A stretch of 64,000 nucleotides of DNA from contig NZ_BMOK01000014.1 in the NCBI RefSeq assembly GCF_014647035.1, forward strand, positions 18,535 to 82,534, read 5' to 3'. The notes under the pieces are model-generated. The model saw only the letters and a program-made list of their open reading frames with translations. It was not told the DNA's origin and searched no databases. Source of the DNA: Sporolactobacillus putidus (GTDB lineage Bacteria > Bacillota > Bacilli > Bacillales > Sporolactobacillaceae). Below, piece by piece: positions 9,393 through 16,477 of this stretch (within the stretch, counting starts at the first letter, position 1; every line of letters begins with the position of its first letter). The position numbers were made by a program, and so were the translations under genes.

Positions 9393-9542
9393 ATGAGAAG
9401 AATCATATCACTGAATACGATGGACCTGAGAGAAACCGCAAAACACGGCGGACACGGCGAGTGCCAGACATCCTGCCAGTCGGCCTGCAAAACGTCTTGC
9501 GGTGTAGCCAATCAGAAGTGTGCCGAACCAGCGGAAAGATAA
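9393..9542 (+). CDS. scfA: SCIFF-family ranthipeptide precursor, five-cysteine variant
   Basis: A 49-residue peptide. The leader (LNTMDLRETAKHGG) and core (ECQTSCQSACKTSC, then VANQKC) are those of the 'six cysteines in forty-five residues' family. Its radical-SAM maturase installs a Cys-to-Thr thioether, and the gene for such an enzyme follows directly. Cysteines are at 24, 28, 32, 36 and 43. The position that normally carries the first core cysteine (GGCGEC) is His21 here. The residue after C36, usually Thr, is Gly37. The frame is open further upstream, but ATG 9393 has the ribosome binding site AGAGGGGT and gives the standard family length. The role of SCIFF peptides is not settled; signalling functions have been proposed. 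Confidence 0.9.
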   Translation: MRRIISLNTMDLRETAKHGGHGECQTSCQSACKTSCGVANQKCAEPAER

Positions 9543-9556
9543 GAAACGAAAGTGTA

Positions 9557-9594
9557 CCGCCCAACTGTTTTGCGGTTGGGCGGCAATTTTTTGG
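9557..9594 (+). terminator. Intrinsic terminator/attenuator between scfA and scfB
   Basis: A perfect 9-bp stem (9557-9565 with 9575-9583) and a 9-nt loop, followed by a T6 run after CAA. It lies between the peptide and enzyme genes. It probably lets most transcripts stop after the short peptide gene and allows partial read-through into the maturase. Confidence 0.85.
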
Positions 9595-9617
9595 ATAAGG
9601 GAGCCCGATAGCCAGCT

Positions 9618-11024
9618 ATGATTCATCAATATAAATTAAACGGACACAACATTGTGCTTGACACCTACAGTGGGGCGGTGCATGTTGTTGACGATCTCGC
9701 CTATGATATTATTGCGCTTTATGAGGCTTATTCTCCTGAAGAAATCGCGGCCAGGATGTTGAAGAAGTACGCCGATCATGCAGATATCACCGAAAAGGAC
9801 ATTTATGAAACGATCGCGGACATCAACAAGCTGAAAAAGGACGGACAGCTCTTTACTGAAGATACATATAAAGATCTCTCATTCGATTTGAAAAAACGCA
9901 AGACCTATATCAAAGCTTTATGCCTGAATGTCGCGCATACGTGCAACCTTTCCTGTGAGTACTGCTTTGCAAGCCAGGGCAAATATCACGGCGAGCGGGC
10001 GATCATGAGCTATGAAGTCGGAAAGAGGGCTATTGATTTTTTGCTTGAAAATTGCGGTTTTCATCGAAATCTCGACGTCGATTTCTTCGGCGGAGAACCT
10101 CTGATGGACTGGAAAGTGGTCAAACAGCTTGTCGCCTATGCGAGAAGCAAAGAAAAAGAGTGCAAAAAGACTTTCCGCTTCACCCTGACGACCAATGGCA
10201 TGCTGCTCAAAGATGACGTCGTCGATTTTCTGAACGAGGAAATGCACAATGTCGTGCTGAGTCTGGACGGACGAAAAGAGGTTCATGACCGGCTTCGCAA
10301 AACGGTTAACGGCAAGGGCAGCTATGACTATGTCGTTCCGAAGTTCCAGAACTTCGTCAAGAAGCGCGGGGACAAAGAATACTATGTCCGGGGAACCTTT
10401 ACCCATAATAATGTCGACTTCACTAACGACATTTTTCATATGGCCGATCTGGGTTTCGACCGTCTCTCGATGGAGCCCGTCATCTGTGATCCAAAGGAAC
10501 CGTACGCACTGACCAGGGAGGATCTCCCTGAGATTAACAGACAGTATGAGATTCTCGCCAAGGAAATGCTCAGGCGTTCAGAAAAAGGCAATGGCTTTAT
10601 CTTTTACCATTACATGCTTGATCTGACAGAAGGCCCCTGCATTCATAAAAGAATCTCCGGCTGCGGTTCAGGCACTGAATATCTCGCGGTCACGCCTTGG
10701 GGCGAGCTTTTCCCTTGCCACCAGTTTGTCGGGGATGAAGCCTACAGCATGGGCAATATTTGGGACGGAATCACAAAACCGGAGCTGCAGAACCAATTTA
10801 AAGAGTGCAACTGCTACTCAAAGCCGGAATGTCGCGACTGCTGGGCGAAGCTTTACTGCAGCGGCGGCTGCCCCGCGAATTCACTGCACGCGACGGGTTC
10901 ACTTAAAGGAAACTACGCATTCAGCTGCGACGTTTTTCGCAAGAGAATCGAATGCGCCATGATGATTAAGGCAGCCGAATCCATAAAAGCCATGGAAAAG
11001 GATAAACAAACCGTGGGTAAATAA
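9618..11024 (+). CDS. scfB: SCIFF peptide maturase, radical SAM/SPASM protein
   Basis: 468 residues. The N-terminal ~95 residues form the peptide-recognition region (YKLNGHNIVLDTYSGAVHVVD), as in CteB-type enzymes. C109xxxC113xxC116 (CNLSCEYC) binds the radical-SAM [4Fe-4S] cluster. FFGGEP and TTNG follow, as expected for SAM binding. The C-terminal SPASM-type region holds GCGSG, FPCHQF, CNCYSKPECRDCWAKLYCSGGC and a late SCDVF cysteine, enough for two auxiliary Fe-S clusters. The reaction is formation of a Cys-Thr thioether in the SCIFF peptide encoded 75 bp upstream. The start is ATG 9618, after a weak GGGAG ribosome binding site. The family assignment is firm; activity on this altered peptide is not. 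Confidence 0.95.
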   Translation: MIHQYKLNGHNIVLDTYSGAVHVVDDLAYDIIALYEAYSPEEIAARMLKKYADHADITEKDIYETIADINKLKKDGQLFTEDTYKDLSFDLKKRKTYIKALCLNVAHTCNLSCEYCFASQGKYHGERAIMSYEVGKRAIDFLLENCGFHRNLDVDFFGGEPLMDWKVVKQLVAYARSKEKECKKTFRFTLTTNGMLLKDDVVDFLNEEMHNVVLSLDGRKEVHDRLRKTVNGKGSYDYVVPKFQNFVKKRGDKEYYVRGTFTHNNVDFTNDIFHMADLGFDRLSMEPVICDPKEPYALTREDLPEINRQYEILAKEMLRRSEKGNGFIFYHYMLDLTEGPCIHKRISGCGSGTEYLAVTPWGELFPCHQFVGDEAYSMGNIWDGITKPELQNQFKECNCYSKPECRDCWAKLYCSGGCPANSLHATGSLKGNYAFSCDVFRKRIECAMMIKAAESIKAMEKDKQTVGK

Positions 11025-11043
11025 ACAAAGCGTAAAATGCAAA

Positions 11044-11095
11044 AAGAGGCCGGGCATAAATCAGGAAAAATCTGGTTTATGCTTGGCCTTTTCGC
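11044..11095 (+). terminator. Terminator after scfB
   Basis: A long stem: AAGAGGCCGGGCATAAA pairs with TTTATGCTTGGCCTTTT with a few G-U or mismatched pairs. A T run follows. The stem can also serve the convergent SDR gene. Confidence 0.8.
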
Positions 11096-11202
11096 GCAGA
11101 GAAAAAAAGGGGAGGTTCTCTTTTTGGTGATTCAAGCGAGCCCGATCAATCTAAAAAATTCTGTTTTTATACGCTGACGGTCAATAGTGTCCGTACCGGT
11201 CA

Positions 11203-11955
11203 TTATTCCATGTGCATGCCGCCGTTCACCAGTGTATAGGAACCCGTAACAAACCGACTGTCATCACTGGCCAGAAATGAGACGACAGCAGCCAAATCAT
11301 CAGGCTGGGCCATGCGCCGAAGAGGTGTGTTCTTTCTAAAAGCCTGCTTTACCTGCTCGGGCATTCGGGAAATGGCGTCGGTTTCTGTAGCTCCCGGAGC
11401 AACGACGTTGGCGGTAATTCCAAGAGGCCCGAACTCACTGGCGATATATTTGGCAAATGTGTCAATTCCGCCTTTCGCCGTTCCGTGAGCAATAAAATCA
11501 GGCTTTGGGTATTTTCCCAAGTCTGACGAGATATAAATGATACGTCCATACTCTTGCTCAATCATAGATGGAATGACCGCTTTAGTCATCGTGAACGCGG
11601 CCTTTAGTTCATCATTCAGTTTCTGTGCAAATTCACTCCATGAGATCTCGGTAAATGGCTTTCTGACGAAAGGGACATTCGCATTATTGACAAGAATATC
11701 AATTCGGCCGCCAAATGTTTCTTTTGTGAAGCTTATTAGATTTGAAATTTGACTTTCATTGCGAACATCCGCCTGAAAAGCTGCTGCTTCGCCTCCGTTC
11801 GAATGAATGGCATCCACTACCGCCTGTGCTGCGTCCTGATTGTTTAAATAATTGACGATTACTTTTGCGCCGCGTTGGGCCAATGTTTTTGAAGTAGCGC
11901 GGCCAATACCCCGGGAGCCGCCGCTTACGATAGCGATCTTGCCTTTTAAGTTCAT
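11203..11955 (-). CDS. SDR-family oxidoreductase (FabG-like) with His in place of the catalytic Tyr
   Basis: 250 residues of classical SDR fold. SGGSRGIG (11-18) binds the NAD(P) cofactor, NNAN (90-93) follows, and SS143-144 provides the active-site serine. Where the family has YxxxK, this protein has H157-G-T-A-K161, so the tyrosine that normally acts as acid/base is replaced. The C-terminal end (FVTGSYTLVNGGMHME) is normal. The ATG at 11955 follows TTGGAGG; an earlier frame start at 11979 lacks this. It is single and convergent with scfB. It may be an SDR subgroup with altered chemistry or with a different tyrosine. The substrate is unknown. Confidence 0.85.
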   Translation of the reverse strand: MNLKGKIAIVSGGSRGIGRATSKTLAQRGAKVIVNYLNNQDAAQAVVDAIHSNGGEAAAFQADVRNESQISNLISFTKETFGGRIDILVNNANVPFVRKPFTEISWSEFAQKLNDELKAAFTMTKAVIPSMIEQEYGRIIYISSDLGKYPKPDFIAHGTAKGGIDTFAKYIASEFGPLGITANVVAPGATETDAISRMPEQVKQAFRKNTPLRRMAQPDDLAAVVSFLASDDSRFVTGSYTLVNGGMHME

Positions 11956-12019
11956 AATAATACCTCCAAATACAGTCACTTTTATTAGTGCCCAACTATA
12001 AACTCCAGGAATTTTTAGT

Positions 12020-12781
12020 TTAATTGGACTCGCAGACCAAACAAAAAACTCTATGCGGAATCTCGATGATATTTGGATAGTTCTCTTGTAATAATTCTTT
12101 TAACTGATGATCAAACGCTGCTATTCTTTCATGTGGAAGACTGGCACCTACCCCGGCACTTGCTCTAATTCTTCCTCTCCAAGCCTCTTGACTATATTTA
12201 AAATGCAGATCAAATGTGAACGTTTCGATGTCTGTAAATCCACCTATAGCTACTTGCGTTAACCAATCTGGATAAACACCTGTTCCTCCAGCACCTTTCC
12301 ATTTTGGATTATAGGATAATATAAGCTCTTCCGTCTTCGACACAATATTACTATCTAATGGTATCCAATCTAAATGCACAATGATTAACTTCCCATGTGC
12401 ATGTAAAACGCGGTTCACCTCTTTCAACACTTGGTCACCTTGAAACCAATGCCAACATTGGCCTGCTGAAACTACATCGAATTCAGAAGATGAAAAGGGT
12501 AAATGCTCTGCCCGCGCATTTAGATATCGAATATGCACATGAACTTTTTCATCCAGCTTCTTGGCCTCTTCTATAAGTTCATCTGATATATCCACTCCCG
12601 TCACCCGGGCGCCTTGTTTGGCAAATGTCCTCGCAAGATACCCCGTGCCTGTTCCAATATCCAATATTGATTGACCTTTAATCCCAACACCATAATTTTT
12701 AAGACGTTCATATAACTCATTCGGATAGCCTGCTCGATATTTACTATAGTCTTTTGCAGTAAGACCGAAGTTGACTTTCAT
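12020..12781 (-). CDS. Class I SAM-dependent methyltransferase (UbiE/type 11)
   Basis: 253 residues. Motif I is LDIGTGTGYL near residue 42, VTGVDIS carries the acidic ribose-binding residue near 65, ARAEHLPF near 91, and the post-II region is FDVVSAGQCWHWF. The C-terminal ~100 residues form a substrate cap. It acts on a small molecule, but which one is not clear. The ATG at 12781 sits 7 nt after GGAGG and is preferred over the TTG two codons upstream. It lies 65 bp downstream of the SDR start on the same strand, so this gene is transcribed first and the SDR second; a small operon is possible. Upstream, the MerR gene is divergent. Confidence 0.87.
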   Translation of the reverse strand: MKVNFGLTAKDYSKYRAGYPNELYERLKNYGVGIKGQSILDIGTGTGYLARTFAKQGARVTGVDISDELIEEAKKLDEKVHVHIRYLNARAEHLPFSSSEFDVVSAGQCWHWFQGDQVLKEVNRVLHAHGKLIIVHLDWIPLDSNIVSKTEELILSYNPKWKGAGGTGVYPDWLTQVAIGGFTDIETFTFDLHFKYSQEAWRGRIRASAGVGASLPHERIAAFDHQLKELLQENYPNIIEIPHRVFCLVCESN

Positions 12782-13040
12782 CGCCAAGCCTCCATTTCTA
12801 AATTATTCAGCGGATTGCGGACATTACAGCGATTTTGTTTGCTGGTGAATAGAGCTGAAAAACAGTTGGCTGCGAAGCATTCAAATTATAATGCCATGAA
12901 TAAAAAGTTCTTCACTGATAGGCTTTAACCTTCTTGGAAAAGCACTTTCTATTCGAATAATAATTTGATCGTCAGCTATGTACGTAACACGGTTACTGAT
13001 ACTTGATACAGGTTGACAGCAAATTTGACAAACACACATC

Positions 13041-13077
13041 GTTACACTAAACTGTTACATATACACTATGGTGTAAC
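13041..13077. promoter_or_regulatory. Inverted repeat before the merR-like gene (candidate operator)
   Basis: GTTACAC (13041-13047) and GTGTAAC (13071-13077) form a perfect 7-bp inverted repeat 23 bp apart. A TTGACA sits at 13025-13030, and the centre also contains the palindrome ACACTATGGTGT. It lies 18 bp upstream of the MerR start. Binding by the MerR-like protein with autoregulation is the simplest reading. The methyltransferase promoter shares this 313-bp region. Confidence 0.55.
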
Positions 13078-13094
13078 TTCAGACTGGAGGAATT

Positions 13095-13517
13095 ATGATG
13101 TCAAGCTATACAGCGAAACAGATAACTGAACTGCTTCAGCGAGAAGGGGCGGACATTCATTTACGCACGATACGGTACTATACACAGATCGGCATGGTAC
13201 CGCCGCTTGAGACAGCCGGAAATAAAAGGGTTTATACAGACAATCATCTGGCCTATTTTCGCGCTATTCTGACTCTAAGTAAAACAGGAGAGACACTTGC
13301 GTCCATTCAACAAAAACTGCAGGCACTTTCAATTGATGAAATTAAGAAAATCGGAAAACAGATGACGCTCTACCAATCGGAAAACTTGATCACCCGGGAA
13401 ACCACGAGAATAAATGATGATGCTTTTATAACACTCAGTTCAAATGTGCCGGAACAGATGAAGCAGAAGATTGTTGACTCAATTTCAAACATTATGAAAG
13501 AAGATGAAGAACGATGA
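13095..13517 (+). CDS. MerR-family transcriptional regulator
   Basis: 140 residues. The N-terminal winged helix shows TAKQITELL, LRTIRYYTQIGMVPP and a wing ending in NKRVYTDNHL. LSKTGETLASIQQKL follows, then a dimerisation helix. The short C-terminal region has no cysteine metal-binding site, so it is not a typical metal sensor. Two consecutive ATG codons follow GGAGGAATT. Its stop overlaps the start of the next gene by 4 nt (ATGA), so the two are translationally coupled. A protease subunit gene follows, suggesting control of proteolysis. The effector is unknown. Confidence 0.87.
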   Translation: MMSSYTAKQITELLQREGADIHLRTIRYYTQIGMVPPLETAGNKRVYTDNHLAYFRAILTLSKTGETLASIQQKLQALSIDEIKKIGKQMTLYQSENLITRETTRINDDAFITLSSNVPEQMKQKIVDSISNIMKEDEER

Positions 13518-14050
13518 TTCTTGCGAAGCTGGCCAAAACGAAGATGGAATGCTGGGAAGGAACGAATCATGTATGGATTCACATCGATTCGGCTCACTTA
13601 GCTGAAGTGGCGGAACTTCATCTTTGTTTGTATCTTCCGGAAGGACTCCGGACCTTGAGAAACTTAAACGGTTATCCTGAAGATAAAAACGGAACGATAT
13701 CCATCACAGCTCCGAATGAAGACATTGATTTAATTATTGAGATATACACGGAAGGGTCAGTGCCCCACGGGAAGGTATCTCTTTCGCTAGACCTGTCCTT
13801 CAACCTTCAGGGACAAATTCACGAGGACAAACTGCAGCTTCCTTTAATCATTGTTCCTGAAGAAATGAGTGAACAAATACGAGTTGATCCTGAAGTGGCT
13901 GCTCATGTCATGACTATGAAGAATTTAAATAAACCAGAATTTGAGGAAGGACCGATTGTCATCATTCCGCCGACCACTCAATTATCAGAAAACAAGCTCT
14001 CTCCACTTGAGAAAAAGTATCGAATAGATGGCTGTGTTCGCGCTATATGA
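13514..14050 (+). CDS. Uncharacterised protein coupled to MerR and ClpP genes
   Basis: 178 residues with no motif I recognise. It is predicted soluble and largely beta-stranded. There are alternating hydrophobic patches (IHIDSAHLAEVAELHLCLYLP, DLIIEIYTEG, LQLPLIIVPEE), no signal peptide and no cysteine clusters. It starts with ATG inside the stop of the merR-like gene and is followed 54 bp later by a ClpP-like gene with its own AGGAGG. The arrangement suggests an adaptor, substrate or cofactor of a regulator-protease module, but that is only inferred from position. Confidence 0.7.
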   Translation: MILAKLAKTKMECWEGTNHVWIHIDSAHLAEVAELHLCLYLPEGLRTLRNLNGYPEDKNGTISITAPNEDIDLIIEIYTEGSVPHGKVSLSLDLSFNLQGQIHEDKLQLPLIIVPEEMSEQIRVDPEVAAHVMTMKNLNKPEFEEGPIVIIPPTTQLSENKLSPLEKKYRIDGCVRAI

Positions 14051-14104
14051 ATGATTTTTAGGTTACAAGAAAGACAAATCAGGAATATTAAGGAGGACGT
14101 ACAA

Positions 14105-14536
14105 ATGAATTTAGTGCCTTATGTCATCGAACAGACAAATAGAGGAGAACGATCTTACGACATTTATTCTCGATTGCTCAGAGACCGGATTATCTTGCTC
14201 ACAGGCGAAATTTCAGATGATGTGGCAAACAGCGTGGTTGCACAGCTCCTTTTTCTTGACGCGGATACCTCTGATAAAGATATCAGCATTTACATCAATT
14301 CGCCTGGAGGATCGATTACTGCAGGAATGGCTGTTTTTGATACGATGCGGCATGTCAAGTCTGACGTCAGTACTCTATGTGTGGGTATGGCCGCCTCAAT
14401 GGGCGCTTTTTTGCTTGCGGGCGAGGAAAAAGGAAAAAGATTTGCGCTGACAAATAGTGAAGTAATGATCCATCAGCCTCTTGGGGGAGCAAAAGGGCAG
14501 GCAACGGATATTGAGATCCATGTGAAAAAAGTTTAG
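14105..14536 (+). pseudogene. ClpP-like protease subunit, C-terminally truncated
   Basis: 143 residues aligned with the start of ClpP (usual length ~195). Ser98 (GMAASMGA) and His123 (IHQPLGG) of the triad are present. The protein stops at a TAG after EIHVKKV, about 50 residues early. The catalytic Asp (near 172 in ClpP) and the last helices are therefore missing, and no frame downstream restores them. The ATG follows AAGGAGG. This is probably a paralogue of the housekeeping ClpP that has become inactive. A stable truncated subunit that disturbs ClpP rings is possible but less likely. Confidence 0.85.
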
Positions 14537-14717
14537 GCATTGATCGCACGTCCAATTTTATGTACATAAAATCGTTCAGATCAACTTTTTATAGGTAAAT
14601 GATCCGTCCTATCTTTTTCTTTACTTTCAACTTTTAAGCGGTTTAAACAGACAATATCGTTGCAAACTAAAGAAATGAGCCGCTCAATTTTAAAAGTGAA
14701 AGAAGAGACGAAAGAAT

Positions 14718-15908
14718 ATGGATTCCCTCTGGTATTATTATGATGGTCAAGAGACGCAGGGCCCTTTCTCCGAAGATGAGATGACTTTTTTGGCAAACAA
14801 AGGGCAGATCAACAGCAACACGCTGGTCACTACGCAAGGCATGACAACATGGCTGAGAATGCGCGAGACGTCGCTTCAATCATCGGAGCGGAACGTGCGC
14901 AGGGCTTCCCGCCGGTCAAGGAGTCTGATCAGCCGCGCGACGGAACCGGTGAATGAGCTGATTGGCGAACGCGGTCCGGTTGATCTGAAGCTTCGCGATC
15001 TGTTTTCGCAGGTGTTCCGACGCCATACGAAAGCAGAAAGCGAGCGGATTTTTATCGCCGGTACCTCTTTTACAACGCCCAATGAAGCAGACATTTCTTC
15101 GGTGTGGCCGAAGCCATGGCTCTTCTCAAGGGTGTTTCTGACTTTTTTAGTGACTTATGCCATGCTTTGGATCTGCCTGAACGATTTTGGCAATCCTTAT
15201 GCGCTCCCGGGTTTAATGCTGATCGGTTCCTTTGCCGTTCCCTTTTCCCTTGTCTTCTTCTTTTTTGAAACAAACGCTCCCCGAAACATCAGCATCTTTG
15301 ATATCGTCCGCATGTTCTTTCTCGGTGGTGTGGCCTCAATCATCGTAACCCTGGTTCTTTATACGATTTTTCCGGTTTACCGGATCAGCATAACCAGTGC
15401 ATTTGTTATTGGTATGGTTGAAGAGTTAGGAAAACTGCTGATTGTCATCGGATTTGTCAGTCAGCTGAATGTCAAATATATATTAAACGGCCTGTTGATC
15501 GGTGCGGTCATTGGCGCGGGGTTTGCCTCATTTGAATCTGCGGGTTACGCGTTCCGGGCTTTTCAAACGATGCGTAATGAAACTTTTCTGAATGTTATTG
15601 TGATGCGGGCATGGACGAGCATCGGGACACATGCCATCTGGACGGCCATTGCCGGGGCGGCCCTAGTTCTGGTTAAGCAGAACAAGCCTGTTACTATAGG
15701 TTTGCTGTTTAAAGCACGATTTCTCAAGCTGATGATTATTCCCATTTTTCTTCACGCCTTTTGGGACATGCCGCTGCCGCTTATTGGTGATTCCATAATT
15801 AAAGTGATGGTTTTAATCATGATCAGCTGGCTCTTCATTTTGGTCATGATTAACAGTGGTCTGAAACAAGTCACCCGGCACTCGGTGATAAAGGCATCGG
15901 TTCCGTAA
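14718..15908 (+). CDS. GYF-domain / PrsW-family intramembrane protease
   Basis: 396 residues. Residues ~5-50 form a GYF_2-type domain (WYYYDGQETQGPFSEDEM and a W near 46), expected in the cytoplasm. A basic linker follows (RRASRRSRS). From ~residue 135 there are about eight transmembrane segments carrying the PrsW motifs: VEELGK near 234, FESAGY, HAIWTA and HAFWDM, which provide the zinc-binding and catalytic glutamates and histidines. PrsW in Bacillus cleaves the anti-sigma factor RsiW, but the GYF fusion is a different architecture and its substrate is unknown. It has no partner genes. Confidence 0.82.
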   Translation: MDSLWYYYDGQETQGPFSEDEMTFLANKGQINSNTLVTTQGMTTWLRMRETSLQSSERNVRRASRRSRSLISRATEPVNELIGERGPVDLKLRDLFSQVFRRHTKAESERIFIAGTSFTTPNEADISSVWPKPWLFSRVFLTFLVTYAMLWICLNDFGNPYALPGLMLIGSFAVPFSLVFFFFETNAPRNISIFDIVRMFFLGGVASIIVTLVLYTIFPVYRISITSAFVIGMVEELGKLLIVIGFVSQLNVKYILNGLLIGAVIGAGFASFESAGYAFRAFQTMRNETFLNVIVMRAWTSIGTHAIWTAIAGAALVLVKQNKPVTIGLLFKARFLKLMIIPIFLHAFWDMPLPLIGDSIIKVMVLIMISWLFILVMINSGLKQVTRHSVIKASVP

Positions 15909-16058
15909 CGGGCGGCAAAAAATACAAGTCTCAAAGGCGCTTTTAGCAGCCTTTTTTTTGTTCCATTTTTCGATTGTGCTTCGTTTATTTGTTTAGGGAT
16001 GGGATAACCAGTGTGAACATTCTGTGCTTGGCAGCCCAAAATCAGCATACTTTTCCGC

Positions 16059-16112
16059 TTGACATACCTAGAAGTATTAAGTATATTTTATATGCATAAG
16101 ACTTCTAGGTAT
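16059..16112 (+). promoter_or_regulatory. Promoter with PadR-type operator (12-bp perfect inverted repeat)
   Basis: TTGACA (16059-16064), a 17-bp spacer and TATATT (16082-16087) form a good SigA-type promoter. ATACCTAGAAGT (16064-16075) starts at the last base of the -35 box, and its exact reverse complement ACTTCTAGGTAT lies at 16101-16112, just downstream of the expected start point. The arms are 37 bp apart, centre to centre. The site lies directly before a padR-like gene and suggests autorepression. Confidence 0.75.
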
Positions 16113-16124
16113 ATGGAGGGGTTT

Positions 16125-16463
16125 ATGAATGTATCCAAGGATTTGATCGCGGCCTCCGCTGTCCCCTTGATTTTAGCTATTTTGAAACAAGGCGACAGTT
16201 ATGGTTACTCCATTATTAAAAAGGTCAAAGAGTTGTCGGGAAATGAACTAGTCTGGTCAGAAGGGATGCTGTATCCGGTATTGCACCGTCTTGAGGACCA
16301 AAATCTTATTCAGTCGTACTGGAGGAATTCGGAAACAGGACGCCGGCGCAAGTATTACACAATAAAAGACGACGGGCTGAAAGAGCTGGAGCTGCAAAAG
16401 AAGCAGTGGGATATGGTTCACTCCGCGCTTTCAAAAACTTGGCAGAAGTTGAATCAGGAATAA
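16125..16463 (+). CDS. PadR-family transcriptional regulator
   Basis: 112 residues. LILAILKQGDSYGYSIIKKV, WSEGMLYPVLHRLEDQNLI and GRRRKYYTIKDDG form the typical PadR winged helix; the last helix mediates dimerisation. ATG 16125 follows GGAGGGG and fits the family. The frame is open to 16059, but that would place the promoter and operator inside the gene. A permease-prefix membrane protein follows after 14 nt, so the two form an operon likely controlled by the palindrome just upstream. Confidence 0.9.
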   Translation: MNVSKDLIAASAVPLILAILKQGDSYGYSIIKKVKELSGNELVWSEGMLYPVLHRLEDQNLIQSYWRNSETGRRRKYYTIKDDGLKELELQKKQWDMVHSALSKTWQKLNQE

Positions 16464-16477
16464 GGGAGGGGCTCGGC

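Noticed and set aside
15925..15960. Terminator after the PrsW-like gene (AAAGGCGC ... GCAGCCTTTTTTT)
   Set aside because: The stem is short and imperfect. A T run is present, so it may be functional, but the evidence is too weak to list as a feature.
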